The notes beneath the pieces were generated by a model that saw nothing but the letters and a program-made list of their open reading frames with translations, searched no databases and was not told the DNA's origin. Shown piece after piece: positions 42,999 through 51,006 of a stretch of 64,000 nt of DNA; position 1 is the stretch's first letter, and the number at the start of each line of letters is the position of its first letter. A program made the position numbers and the translations under genes. The stretch comes from Streptomyces chryseus (GTDB lineage Bacteria; Actinomycetota; Actinomycetes; Streptomycetales; Streptomycetaceae): assembly GCF_014650755.1 (NCBI RefSeq), contig NZ_BMVO01000001.1:1-64000 (forward strand), in the 5' to 3' direction.

Positions 42999-43790
42999 GT
43001 GTACCGCTTCCTGTTGTCCCGGCAGTGGGTGATCCTCACCCTCCTGATGCTCGTCCTCATCCCCACGATGGTCGAGCTGGGCTTCTGGCAGCTGCACCGG
43101 CACGAGCACCGGGTCGCGCAGAACGCGCTGATCTCCGGAAACCTCCGTGCGAAGCCCCTGGCCGTCGGCGACATCACCTCCCCCGGACACACCGTCCCAC
43201 GCGACGACTACTGGCGCCGGGTGACCGCCACCGGCACTTACGACACCGCGCACGAGGTCGTCGTACGCCGCAGGACCGACGCCGACGACCAGGTCGGCTT
43301 CCACGTCCTCACCCCGCTGGTCATGGACGACGGCCGCACCGTCCTCGTCAACCGGGGCTGGGTCCCGTTCGGCGCCGACCAGCAGGCGTACCCGAAGGTC
43401 CCGGCCGCCCCCGGGGGCGAAGTCACCGTCACCGGACGGCTCAAGGCCGACGAGACGACGGCGGGCAGCGGCATCAAGGACCTCAGCGGTCTGCCGCCCC
43501 GGCAGGTCATGCTGATCAACAGCGAGCAGCAGGCGAAGGCCCTCGGGCGCCCCGTCCTCGGCGGCTACATCGAGCAGACGGAACCCGTCCCGGCCGGCCC
43601 GAAGCCGCAGCTCGTGCCCGATCCCGACGCCGATTCGATCGGCCCCCACATGGCGTACGCCGTGCAGTGGTGGCTGTTCGCCGCCGCGGTGCCGGTCGGC
43701 TGGGTCGTCCTCGTACGCCGCGAACTGCGCGACCGCGCCGCGGGAGCCTCCGACGAGGCGCCGGCCGAGCCGGCCACCGCCGACGCCTGA
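42999..43790 (+). CDS. SURF1-family protein
   Basis: A 263-residue membrane protein of the SURF1 family, which in other bacteria and mitochondria helps cytochrome c oxidase assembly (haem a insertion). One helix lies at the N-terminus (WVILTLLMLVLIPTMVELGF, about 10-29) with the conserved GFWQLHRHEHR just after, and a second near residue 220 (WWLFAAAVPVGWVVLVRREL). The middle is the external domain with GFHVLTPL and VLVNRGWVPFG. Start GTG 42999. No oxidase genes are in the window, so its assembly role is inferred from the family. Confidence 0.93.
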   Translation: MYRFLLSRQWVILTLLMLVLIPTMVELGFWQLHRHEHRVAQNALISGNLRAKPLAVGDITSPGHTVPRDDYWRRVTATGTYDTAHEVVVRRRTDADDQVGFHVLTPLVMDDGRTVLVNRGWVPFGADQQAYPKVPAAPGGEVTVTGRLKADETTAGSGIKDLSGLPPRQVMLINSEQQAKALGRPVLGGYIEQTEPVPAGPKPQLVPDPDADSIGPHMAYAVQWWLFAAAVPVGWVVLVRRELRDRAAGASDEAPAEPATADA

Positions 43791-43855
43791 GCCCAGGTCA
43801 CCGCGCCGCCGCACCGGCCGCTTAATGCCGCACGCGCGCGGGAACACGAGTTCTC

Positions 43856-45667
43856 GTGACCCAACGCATCGAGGACTACGCGCTCATCGGGGACCTGCAG
43901 ACTGCCGCACTGGTCGGCAAGGACGGTTCCATCGACTGGCTCTGCCTGCCCCGCTTCGACTCCGCGGCGTGCTTCGCCGCACTGCTCGGCGACGAGGACA
44001 ACGGCCACTGGCGCGTGGCCCCGGCCGGCGCGGGCGCCTGTGCGCGGCGCGCGTACCGCGACGACACCCTCGTCCTGGACACGATCTGGGAGACCCGCTC
44101 GGGCTCGGTCAAGGTCACCGACTTCATGCCGCAGCGCGACGAGGCGCCCGATGTCGTACGGATCGTGGAGGGCCTGTCGGGCGAGGTGACGATGCGCTCC
44201 ACGCTGCGGCTGCGCTTCGACTACGGCAACGTCGTGCCGTGGATGCGCCGCACGAGCGGGCACCGGGTCGCCGTCGCGGGCCCGGACGCCGTGTGGCTGC
44301 GCGCCGAACCGGCGGACCGGGTGAAGAGCTGGGGCCAGCAGTACACCACCTACTCGTCGTTCACCGTCGCCGAGGGGGAAAAGGTGGCATTCGTCCTGAC
44401 CTGGCACCCGTCGCACGAGCCGGAGCCGCCCCGCACCGACCCGTTCGAGGGACTGGAGCACAGCCTCCAGGACTGGCGGGAGTGGGCCTCCCAGTGCCGG
44501 TACGACGGCCCGTACCGCGAGGCCGTGCTGCGCTCGCTCATCACCCTGAAGGCGCTCACCCACGCGCCGACCGGAGGAATCGTCGCGGCCCCCACCACCT
44601 CGCTGCCGGAGGAGATCGGCGGCGTACGCAACTGGGACTACCGCTACTGCTGGCTCCGCGACTCCACCCTCACCCTCGGCGCGCTCGTCGCGGCCGGCTA
44701 CATCGACGAGGCCGCTGCCTGGCGCGACTGGCTGCTGCGGGCGGTCGCGGGCGACCCGGCCGACCTCCAGATCATGTACGGCATCTCCGGCGAGCGCCGA
44801 CTGCCCGAAACGGAACTGCCGTGGCTGAAGGGGTACGAGGGGTCCGCTCCCGTCCGTACCGGCAACGCGGCCGTCAAGCAGCTCCAGCTCGACGTGTACG
44901 GAGAGGTGATCGACTCCCTCTACATGGCCAGGGCGTGGGGCCTGCGTCCCAAACCGCACGCGTGGAACCTCCAGCTGAGCCTCCTCGGCTTCCTGGAGTC
45001 CAACTGGCGCGAGCCGGACGAGGGCCTGTGGGAGGTCAGGGGGCCCCGCAGGCACTTCGTCCACTCGAAGGTGATGGCGTGGGTCGCCGCCGACCGCGCC
45101 GTACGCGCCCTGGAGGAAGACCCGACCCTGCACGGCGACGCGGACCGGTGGCGGGTGATGCGCGACGAGGTGCACCGGGAGGTCTGCGAGAAGGGGTACG
45201 ACCCGGAGCGCAACACCTTCACGCAGTACTACGGCTCCCAGGAGCTCGACGCCGCCACGCTCCTCATCCCCCGGGTGGGCTTCCTGCCGCCGGACGATCC
45301 ACGGGTCGTGGGGACGGTGGAGGCGGTACGGGCCGAGCTGAGCCACGGCGGCTTCATCCGCCGCTACAGCACGGACGGCCTCACCGTCGACGGTCTGCCC
45401 GGCGACGAGGGCACCTTCCTCGCCTGCTCGTTCTGGCTGGTCGACGCGCTGCGGATGACGGGGCGGGTGAAGGAGGCCCGGGAGCTCTTCGAGCGGCTGC
45501 TCACCCTGCGCAGCGACGTCGGGCTGCTCGCCGAGGAGTACGACCCGGCCTCCGGGCGGCAGCTGGGGAACTTCCCCCAGGCATTCAGTCATATCGGACT
45601 CGTGGTGTCGGCTCTCGCCCTCGACGGAGGAGGGGAGGAGGCGGCAGGATGGGCGCATGGATCTTGA
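43856..45667 (+). CDS. Glycoside hydrolase family 15 protein
   Basis: A 603-residue glucoamylase/trehalase-type hydrolase. An N-terminal beta-sandwich (about 1-200, IEDYALIGDLQTAALVGKDG and SIDWLCLPRFDSAA) precedes an (alpha/alpha)6 barrel, with NWDYRYCWLRDSTLTLGALV, in which the general-acid region lies, and LLAEEYDPASGRQLGNFPQA near the C-terminus, which carries the second acidic residue. Mycobacterial members of this type act as trehalases, so trehalose is a fair guess, but alpha-glucans are equally possible. No signal peptide, hence intracellular. Start GTG 43856. Its 3' end overlaps the following SDR gene by 11 bp. Confidence 0.92.
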   Translation: MTQRIEDYALIGDLQTAALVGKDGSIDWLCLPRFDSAACFAALLGDEDNGHWRVAPAGAGACARRAYRDDTLVLDTIWETRSGSVKVTDFMPQRDEAPDVVRIVEGLSGEVTMRSTLRLRFDYGNVVPWMRRTSGHRVAVAGPDAVWLRAEPADRVKSWGQQYTTYSSFTVAEGEKVAFVLTWHPSHEPEPPRTDPFEGLEHSLQDWREWASQCRYDGPYREAVLRSLITLKALTHAPTGGIVAAPTTSLPEEIGGVRNWDYRYCWLRDSTLTLGALVAAGYIDEAAAWRDWLLRAVAGDPADLQIMYGISGERRLPETELPWLKGYEGSAPVRTGNAAVKQLQLDVYGEVIDSLYMARAWGLRPKPHAWNLQLSLLGFLESNWREPDEGLWEVRGPRRHFVHSKVMAWVAADRAVRALEEDPTLHGDADRWRVMRDEVHREVCEKGYDPERNTFTQYYGSQELDAATLLIPRVGFLPPDDPRVVGTVEAVRAELSHGGFIRRYSTDGLTVDGLPGDEGTFLACSFWLVDALRMTGRVKEARELFERLLTLRSDVGLLAEEYDPASGRQLGNFPQAFSHIGLVVSALALDGGGEEAAGWAHGS

Positions 45668-46412
45668 ACTGAAGGACCGGGTGTACGTCGTGACCGGGGC
45701 CAGCCGCGGGCTCGGCTTCGCCTCGGCGCGCCAGTTGACGGCGGACGGCGCGAAGGTCGTGCTGAGCGGCCGGGACGAGAAGGCGGTGGCGGACGCGGCC
45801 GCCGAGCTCGGGCCGAACGCGATCGGCGTCGCCGCCGACAACGCCGATCCGGCGTCGGCCGAGCGCCTGATCGCCGCCGCCCGGGCGCACTTCGGGCGAT
45901 TCGACGGCATCCTCGTCAGCGTCGGCGGCCCCGCGCCGGGCGTGGCGGCCGAGAACACGGACGAGCAGTGGCAGGCGGCCTTCGACGCCGTCTTCCTCGG
46001 AGCGGTACGCCTGGCCCGCGCGGCGGCGGCGGAGCTCTCCGAGGGCGGCGTGATCGGCTTCGTCCTCTCCGGCTCGGTCCACGAACCGATCCACGGCCTC
46101 ACCATCTCCAACGGCCTGCGGCCGGGTCTGGCCGGCTTCGCGAAGTCGCTCTCCGACGACCTCGGCCCGCGCGGGATCCGGGTGGTGGGCCTGCTGCCGG
46201 CCCGGATCGACACGGACCGGGTGCGTCAGCTGGACGCACTGTCCGGCGACGCCGAGGCGGCGCGCCAGGCCAACGAGTCGAACATCCCGCTGCGGCGCTA
46301 CGGCAGGCCGGAGGAGTTCGGCAAGGCCGCGGCGTTCCTGCTGTCCCCGGCGGCGTCGTACCTGACCGGTGTCATGCTGCCGGTGGACGGCGGCGCGCGC
46401 CACGGCTTCTGA
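45657..46412 (+). CDS. SDR-family oxidoreductase
   Basis: A 251-residue short-chain dehydrogenase. The motif VTGASRGLGFASARQL lies at residues 12-27. The middle motif is VSVGGPAPG in place of the usual NNAG and the active-site stretch has SGSVHEPIHGLTISN, so the classical YxxxK is altered: no clean Tyr-x3-Lys is seen in that segment, and the catalytic residues may be shifted. It ends LTGVMLPVDGGARHGF. ATG 45657 overlaps the GH15 end by 11 bp, so the genes are co-translated. Substrate unknown. Confidence 0.9.
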   Translation: MDLELKDRVYVVTGASRGLGFASARQLTADGAKVVLSGRDEKAVADAAAELGPNAIGVAADNADPASAERLIAAARAHFGRFDGILVSVGGPAPGVAAENTDEQWQAAFDAVFLGAVRLARAAAAELSEGGVIGFVLSGSVHEPIHGLTISNGLRPGLAGFAKSLSDDLGPRGIRVVGLLPARIDTDRVRQLDALSGDAEAARQANESNIPLRRYGRPEEFGKAAAFLLSPAASYLTGVMLPVDGGARHGF

Positions 46413-46434
46413 TCCCCCGTACGCCCGGCCGGGC

Positions 46435-46506
46435 CGGGAGGCCGTCGTACGGTCGGTGCGCGGCGCACGCGCCCGCTCGTGCCGCCCGTCGGCCGCCGGC
46501 CTCCCG
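46435..46506. terminator. Possible long-loop hairpin between convergent genes
   Basis: CGGGAGGCC (46435-46443) pairs with GGCCTCCCG (46498-46506), with a loop of 54 bases that can itself fold. It separates the SDR gene from the convergent envelope-stress cluster. Confidence 0.4.
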
Positions 46507-46620
46507 TCCGGACCTCGCGACGGAACCGGCATCGTCCGAGGGCGAGTCCGGCCCGTCGCGCGACCGAGGACACCGGCCGCTCCGGAGGCGGGGAGCCCAC
46601 GGACGCGGCGGGCCGACGGC

Positions 46621-47199
46621 CTAACTGACCCGCCGTGCCCCGTGCTTGACCTCCCGCAGGCGGACCTCCGCCGGAAGGGAGTCCAGCGCCGCCGAGTCCC
46701 GCGCGTGGGCCAGCGGTCCTCGGGTGAACCCGTCCAGCGTCTCGGCCGGCTCGGCGTGGGGTGCGAGAAGCATCGCCACACGCGCCCGGGGGGTGCCCCG
46801 CCGGCCGGTCAGCGACACGTGCGCCCGCTCCACGCCGTCCAGCGTCTGCGCCTCTTCCGCCAGCACGTTCTCCAGGGCCCGCCCTCTGAGCACCGCCCCC
46901 TCGCCGTCACGGCTGTCGACCAGCACTTCGGCGAGCCGGTGCCGGCGCAGCTGGGCGAACAGCCACCACAACACGAGCAGGACCAGCACGGCGAGGACGG
47001 CGATGACCACCGGCCACCACCACCCCGAGTCCCGCCACCGCGTACGGTCCGCCTCGCTGAGCAGCACGTCGTCCCGCCCGCCGAACGGCCACCACGACGG
47101 TACGGACATCCCCAGCCCGGTGGCGAGCACCCCGCCGCCGACGGCGAGCAGCACCAGACCCACCAGGCCCAGCAGGACACGGTTCACCTTCTTGGGCAT
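46621..47199 (-). CDS. amaP: Alkaline shock response membrane anchor protein AmaP
   Basis: A 192-residue protein with two hydrophobic helices in the first half (VLLGLVGLVLLAVGGGVLAT about 8-27, and WWPVVIAVLAVLVLLVLWWL about 63-82) followed by a soluble domain (about 95-192) with ALENVLAEEAQTLDGVERAH and a RVAMLLAPHAEPAETL strand. AmaP anchors Asp23 to the membrane in Staphylococcus. It is the last of five overlapping or nearly touching genes on the minus strand, 7 bp after the DUF6286-like gene. ATG 47199 (MPKKVNRV) fits the family start. Confidence 0.85.
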   Translation of the reverse strand: MPKKVNRVLLGLVGLVLLAVGGGVLATGLGMSVPSWWPFGGRDDVLLSEADRTRWRDSGWWWPVVIAVLAVLVLLVLWWLFAQLRRHRLAEVLVDSRDGEGAVLRGRALENVLAEEAQTLDGVERAHVSLTGRRGTPRARVAMLLAPHAEPAETLDGFTRGPLAHARDSAALDSLPAEVRLREVKHGARRVS

Positions 47200-47206
47200 C
47201 GTCGCC

Positions 47207-47881
47207 TCACCCCTTCCTGGCCGGGCGGCCCACCCGCACGGACAGACGCGGCGGCGCGGCAAGGCCGAGCTGCCGGACGGCGGCGGCGAGCACCGTGTCC
47301 AGATCCGCCCGGACGTCGTCGAGTGCGCGGAAGTGGGACTCGGCCCGCACCCGCACCTTTGAGCGCCCCACCGCCACCCGCACGGACTGCACGCCGGACA
47401 CCTCCATGGCCCGGTCGCGCAGCATCATCGCGGCGGCCCGCCGGTCGAGCCCGGCCCGTACGTCGGCCGACGTACGCCGCATCGGCAGGATCGCGCGCAG
47501 CCCGGGGGTGAGGGCGAAGAGCAGCAGCCACAGCCCGAGCGCCGCCGCGACGCCCGCGCCGACGAGCGTCCACACGTCGTCCAGGGGCCGTGTCGCGAGG
47601 CCGTCCGCCAGCTCGCGCCGCCACCGCATGGCGGGGTGCCCCGCCCGTACCGCCGCGACGTCGTACAGCAGCAGGCCGACGCAGCCGAGCACCACGAGGG
47701 CGACCAGCGCGGCCGGCACCCTGCGGGCGGACCAGAAGCGGCCGGCCCTGCCGCCGCCGTCCTCCTTCCGGAGGGTCGGCACCGCGTCGTGCGCGGAGGC
47801 GGGACCGGCGGCGTCCAGCTCGCGTTCGATGAGGGGAAGCCGCTGGGTGCGGCCGCTGTCGTCGTTGTCGGGTTCGCTCAC
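47207..47881 (-). CDS. DUF6286-type membrane protein of the Asp23 cluster
   Basis: A 224-residue membrane protein with a charged 50-residue N-terminus, two hydrophobic segments (VPAALVALVVLGCVGLLLYD and LVGAGVAAALGLWLLLFALT) and a C-terminal soluble domain (about 140-224) with Asp23-like beta-strand pattern (AMEVSGVQSVRVAVGRSKVR). GTG 47881 overlaps the preceding gene stop by four bases (GTGA). The domain is known only as a DUF in Streptomyces; membership in this cluster suggests envelope-stress function. Confidence 0.82.
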   Translation of the reverse strand: MSEPDNDDSGRTQRLPLIERELDAAGPASAHDAVPTLRKEDGGGRAGRFWSARRVPAALVALVVLGCVGLLLYDVAAVRAGHPAMRWRRELADGLATRPLDDVWTLVGAGVAAALGLWLLLFALTPGLRAILPMRRTSADVRAGLDRRAAAMMLRDRAMEVSGVQSVRVAVGRSKVRVRAESHFRALDDVRADLDTVLAAAVRQLGLAAPPRLSVRVGRPARKG

Positions 47882-48237
47882 CGGATCCTCCCCCGCTTCG
47901 CACCCGGCGCCTGGGCCGAGTGCAGCCGCTCGACGTGGACCGCCACCTCGGACACTTCCATTCCGGCCAGCGAACCGACGCCCCGGGCGACCTCCCGGCG
48001 TACCGCACCGCACTGGGCGCCGATGTCGGAGGGGTAGCCGAGCTCCAGCACGACCCGGACGCGCGCCCTGTCGTGATGCACGGTCACCGTCGCGTGCGGC
48101 GCCTTACCGCCCTCCGGCACCTTCCCGAGCGCCTCGCGCGCCTTCTGCGCGGCGATCTTCGCGACGACCCGGTCGGCGATCCGGGTCGCGCCGCGCTCGG
48201 CGGCCTCGACCTGACCGGCGGCCATCGGCGTGGTCAC
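47878..48237 (-). CDS. Asp23/Gls24-family protein, short form
   Basis: A 119-residue soluble protein. The Gls24-type pattern is AAERGATRIADRVVAKIAAQ at the N-terminus, then HATVTVHHDRARVRVVLELG and GSLAGMEVSEVAVHVERLHS at the end. GTG 48237 overlaps the next gene by four bases; ATG 48225 is an alternative. Asp23 proteins form filaments at the membrane edge under alkaline or envelope stress in Firmicutes; the Streptomyces role is unproven. Coupled to a DUF6286-type membrane protein on one side and a small membrane protein on the other. Confidence 0.8.
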   Translation of the reverse strand: MTTPMAAGQVEAAERGATRIADRVVAKIAAQKAREALGKVPEGGKAPHATVTVHHDRARVRVVLELGYPSDIGAQCGAVRREVARGVGSLAGMEVSEVAVHVERLHSAQAPGAKRGRIR

Positions 48238-48425
48238 CTCGGCCGGCCGCCGCGCTCACCGGCGCGGAAGAAGTCACCCGGTTCGAGGTCGCCGTCGGCG
48301 AACTTGCCCACCACGAAGCCGATCGCGCCCAAGGCCGCCACCAGCAGAAATGCTCCGAACCCGCCGAAGTATCCGGCGAACCCGAGCGCCATACCGGCCA
48401 CAAGGCCGACCACCGCCATGCTCAT
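48234..48425 (-). CDS. Small membrane protein of the Asp23 cluster (DUF2273-like)
   Basis: A 63-residue protein with two short hydrophobic segments rich in Gly and Ala (AVVGLVAGMALGFAGYFGGF and AFLLVAALGAIGFVVGKFA) and a charged tail. It occupies the position that a DUF2273 protein has in Firmicute asp23 operons. ATG 48425 is preceded by GAGGGAGC; ATG 48419 is an alternative. Its end overlaps the next gene by four bases, so it is co-translated. The role is inferred from context only. Confidence 0.72.
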   Translation of the reverse strand: MSMAVVGLVAGMALGFAGYFGGFGAFLLVAALGAIGFVVGKFADGDLEPGDFFRAGERGGRPR

Positions 48426-48438
48426 CGTGCTGCTCCCT

Positions 48439-48927
48439 CTACTGGAGACGTGGTTCCGGCTCGTCCTCTTCCTCGTCGGGCAGCTTCACGTCGCTGACCG
48501 CGATGTTGACCTCGACGACTTCGAGGCCCGTCATGCGTTCCACGGCAGACACGACGTTGCCCCGGACCGCGCGGGCGACGTCGGCGATCGCTACGCCGTA
48601 CTCGACGACGATCTCCAGGTCGAGCGCCGTCTGCACCTCGCCGACCTCGGCCTTGACGCCCCGGCTGACCGACTTCGCGCCACCCGGCACCCGGTCCCGG
48701 ACGGCTCCGAACGTGCGGGAGAGTCCACCGCCCATGGCGTGCACGCCGACCACGTCGCGCGCCGCGAGACCGGCGATCTTCTCGACCACCCCGTCGGCGA
48801 TCGTCGTCCGGCCGCGGGAGGAAGGATCGCCGCCACCCCGCTTCGTCATGGAGGTCTTCTTCGCCTCCTCACCGGGCGACCCTTTGTCGGGGTTGTCCGG
48901 CCGGTTTCGCTGCGTGGTCTCAGTCAT
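48439..48927 (-). CDS. Asp23/Gls24-family envelope stress response protein
   Basis: A 162-residue soluble protein, first gene of the cluster. After a 35-residue charged N-terminus comes the Asp23 domain: TIADGVVEKIAGLAARDVVG, with VQTALDLEIVVEYGVAIADV and GLEVVEVNIAVSDVKLPDEE. The tail is acidic. Its transcription start should lie within the 94 bp shared with the divergent gene at 49022. It lies 13 bp before the small membrane protein. Family function in envelope stress is from Firmicutes; in Streptomyces it is inference. Confidence 0.9.
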   Translation of the reverse strand: MTETTQRNRPDNPDKGSPGEEAKKTSMTKRGGGDPSSRGRTTIADGVVEKIAGLAARDVVGVHAMGGGLSRTFGAVRDRVPGGAKSVSRGVKAEVGEVQTALDLEIVVEYGVAIADVARAVRGNVVSAVERMTGLEVVEVNIAVSDVKLPDEEEDEPEPRLQ

Positions 48928-49021
48928 ATCCGTTCGTCCCTTTCCGGGCGGTACTGGACTCCCTTGCCCACATTAGGTCCGGTTGCCCGTTCTCGCGCCG
49001 GGGATGCGGCAGGCTGGTGGA

Positions 49022-49780
49022 ATGGCACCTGACGGATTGACCCGGGCAGTACGGCGACGACTGGGCCTGGGCAGACTGCTGCCCCTGGGCGAGGCGTCCG
49101 ACGGCGCGTGGCTCGCGGAGAAGGCCGCGAGCCCGGTTCTGCGGGAGGCGGTGGCGGGCATCACCGGCGTGAGCGTGGGGGCGCTGCGCATCGGGCTAGC
49201 CGACCCGGACACGGCCGCCGAACCGGCTGTTCCGCCCCCTCCTGGCGCTCTGCCGCCCGGGCCGCTGCGCGTCGTCGCGGACCTGACGGCCACGGCGGGC
49301 GGCGAGCCGCTGCCGCACCGGGCGGAGCGGCTGCGCATCGCGTTGCGGGAGGCCGCCTCGGCCCGGCTGGGGCTCGTGGTCACGGCAGTGGATCTGCGGG
49401 TGACGGATCTGGTGGAGGCGGGCGAGGAGCCCGTCGCCGCCGCTCGCCCGGACGGGGGAACCGGCGACGTGCCCGAGGACGTCGGCTCCGGCGGCGGACA
49501 GGACGAGGCATGGGACGCCGGGCCGCAGCGGCCGGAGGAGGACGGCGGGGCCGACCGGGCCGCCGCCGCCGCGACGGCCGCCGCGGCCGTCCCCGGCGTG
49601 GCCCGGCTGACCGGCGTGCTCGGCGCGCCGGTCCACCTCGACGACGGCCATGTGCGGATCGAGCTGGCGACGGCGGCGGGGCACCGGGCGCTGGCGGTAG
49701 CCGTGGCCGTGCGCAGGGCGGTCGCGGCGTCCCAGGGCGGCCCGACCACGGTGGCCGTCCTGGTGACCGAGGTGGAGTGA
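49022..49780 (+). CDS. Conserved hypothetical protein, Asp23-cluster neighbour (P10-family in databases)
   Basis: A 252-residue soluble protein found beside the Asp23 cluster in Streptomyces; I recall it being annotated as a nucleopolyhedrovirus P10-family protein, which is an artefactual name. Two similar beta-rich regions are visible: GVSVGALRIGLADPD with LRVVADLTATAGGEPLPHRA, and LTGVLGAPVHLDDGHVRIEL near the end, separated by an acidic, Gly/Pro-rich linker (about 140-180). The second resembles the Gls24 pattern, so it may be a distant Asp23 relative. ATG 49022. Divergent from the cluster, hence perhaps co-regulated. Confidence 0.75.
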   Translation: MAPDGLTRAVRRRLGLGRLLPLGEASDGAWLAEKAASPVLREAVAGITGVSVGALRIGLADPDTAAEPAVPPPPGALPPGPLRVVADLTATAGGEPLPHRAERLRIALREAASARLGLVVTAVDLRVTDLVEAGEEPVAAARPDGGTGDVPEDVGSGGGQDEAWDAGPQRPEEDGGADRAAAAATAAAAVPGVARLTGVLGAPVHLDDGHVRIELATAAGHRALAVAVAVRRAVAASQGGPTTVAVLVTEVE

Positions 49781-49783
49781 TCC

Positions 49784-49852
49784 GGCCGGCGCGGGCGTGC
49801 GCACCGGCCGGGCGACGGCCGGCGCGGGCGTGCGACGCACCGGCCGGGCGAC
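49784..49852 (+). repeat. Imperfect tandem repeat (33 and 36 bp)
   Basis: Unit 1 (49784-49816) and unit 2 (49817-49852) are identical except that unit 2 has an extra ACG in the middle. They sit between convergent genes immediately after the 252-residue gene and contain CCGGCCGGG cores. A recent slippage duplication is likely. Confidence 0.85.
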
Positions 49853-49864
49853 GGTCGCCGTGGG

Positions 49865-50656
49865 TCAGTCGCCCAGGCCCGCGAGGTCGCGGAGCCGGCG
49901 GGCCTGCGCGGCGCGCTCCGCGACCCGCTGGTCCTCGTAGGTGCGCGCGGACGCGCCCTGGAGCAGCGCCTTGGTCTCGATCACCGCGTCGCGCGGCGCC
50001 GCCAGCAGGGCGCCCGCCAGGTCCCGTACCGCCCCGTCCAGTTCTTCGGCGGGCACGACAAGGTTGGCGAGGCCGACACGCTCGGCCTCCGCCGCGTGGA
50101 CGAAGCGCCCGGTGGCGCAGATCTCCAGCGCACGCGCGTAACCGACGAGGCTGGTCAGCGGGTGCGTACCGGTGAGGTCGGGGACGAGACCCAGGCTGGT
50201 CTCGCGCATGGCGAACTGCACGTCCTCGGCGACGACCCGCAGGTCGCAGGCGAGGGCGAGCTGGAATCCGGCGCCGATGGCATGGCCCTGTACGGCGGCG
50301 ATGGTGACGAGGTCGCTGCGCCGCCACCAGGTGAATGCCTCCTGGTACTCGGCGATGACCGCGTCGAGGTCTTCGTCGGAGCCGCGTGCGAGGTCAAGGA
50401 AGGAGGGCTCACCGTCGAAGCCCTCGGGGCTGAACGCCTGCCGGTCCAGGCCGGCGGAGAAGGACTTGCCCTCGCCGCGCAGCACCACGACCCGCACGTC
50501 GCCAGGCAGAGACCGTCCGGCTTCCGTCAACGCCCGCCACAGAGCGGGAGACTGGGCGTTGCGCTTTGCCGCATTGGTCAGGGTCACCGTGGCAACGGCG
50601 TCCTCGACGGTGAGTCGTACGCCGTCCTTGTCGAGCACAGAGTCGAGCGAAGCCAT
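49865..50656 (-). CDS. Enoyl-CoA hydratase/isomerase-family protein
   Basis: A 263-residue crotonase-fold protein. The oxyanion-hole regions are FSAGLDRQAFSPEGF and AVQGHAIGAGFQLALACDLR, and the catalytic-glutamate region shows FAMRETSLGLVPDLTGTHPL, in which the usual second Glu position is replaced by Asp/Thr. The N-terminus VRLTVEDAVATVTLTNAAKR is typical. It hydrates or isomerises an acyl-CoA; the exact reaction is not visible. ATG 50656. A 128-bp gap with an 8-bp hairpin separates it from gbn. Confidence 0.92.
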   Translation of the reverse strand: MASLDSVLDKDGVRLTVEDAVATVTLTNAAKRNAQSPALWRALTEAGRSLPGDVRVVVLRGEGKSFSAGLDRQAFSPEGFDGEPSFLDLARGSDEDLDAVIAEYQEAFTWWRRSDLVTIAAVQGHAIGAGFQLALACDLRVVAEDVQFAMRETSLGLVPDLTGTHPLTSLVGYARALEICATGRFVHAAEAERVGLANLVVPAEELDGAVRDLAGALLAAPRDAVIETKALLQGASARTYEDQRVAERAAQARRLRDLAGLGD

Positions 50657-50711
50657 GTGGCGCCTCCGGTCCGGGTGGCAGTCGTGCGGTCATTAAGTGA
50701 CTGCACAGTAA

Positions 50712-50743
50712 CCACCCGGGCGATCCTGCGATCGACCGGGTGG
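50712..50743 (-). terminator. Hairpin downstream of gbn
   Basis: CCACCCGG (50712-50719) pairs with CCGGGTGG (50736-50743), with CGAT/ATCG inside. It lies 42 bp beyond the gbn stop codon. The loop contains two GATC sites (50722-50725, 50730-50733). Confidence 0.5.
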
Positions 50744-50784
50744 CCACCGCCCAAAAACCGATGGGCCGGGCCCGCCCGAGGCGG

Positions 50785-51006
50785 TCAGGCCGTAGTGGCC
50801 TTCTTGCCTCGTGTCGCCCCGCCGCGTCCCCGCAGCGTGACGCCGGACTCGCTGAGCATCCGGTGTACGAATCCATAGGAGCGGCCGGTCTCTTCGGCCA
50901 ACGCCCGGATGCTCGCACCGGAGTCGTACTTCTTCTTCAGGTCTGCCGCGAGCTTGTCGCGCGCGGCGCCGGTTACCCGGCTGCCCTTCTTCAGAGTCTC
51001 GGCCAC
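50785..51006 (-). CDS. gbn: GATC-binding nucleoid-associated protein Gbn
   Basis: A 73-residue basic protein with a helix-turn-helix, LAADLKKKYDSGASIRALAE and GRSYGFVHRMLSESGVTLRG, and a lysine-rich tail (GGATRGKKATTA). From memory this matches S. coelicolor SCO1839, described as Gbn, a small nucleoid-associated protein with a GATC-type binding preference that influences development. Mycobacterial relatives are also small HTH proteins. ATG 51006. The flanks carry a marked excess of GATC (eight copies in 50657-50784 plus 51007-51358), hinting at self-binding. A hairpin follows the stop. Confidence 0.85.
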   Translation of the reverse strand: MAETLKKGSRVTGAARDKLAADLKKKYDSGASIRALAEETGRSYGFVHRMLSESGVTLRGRGGATRGKKATTA

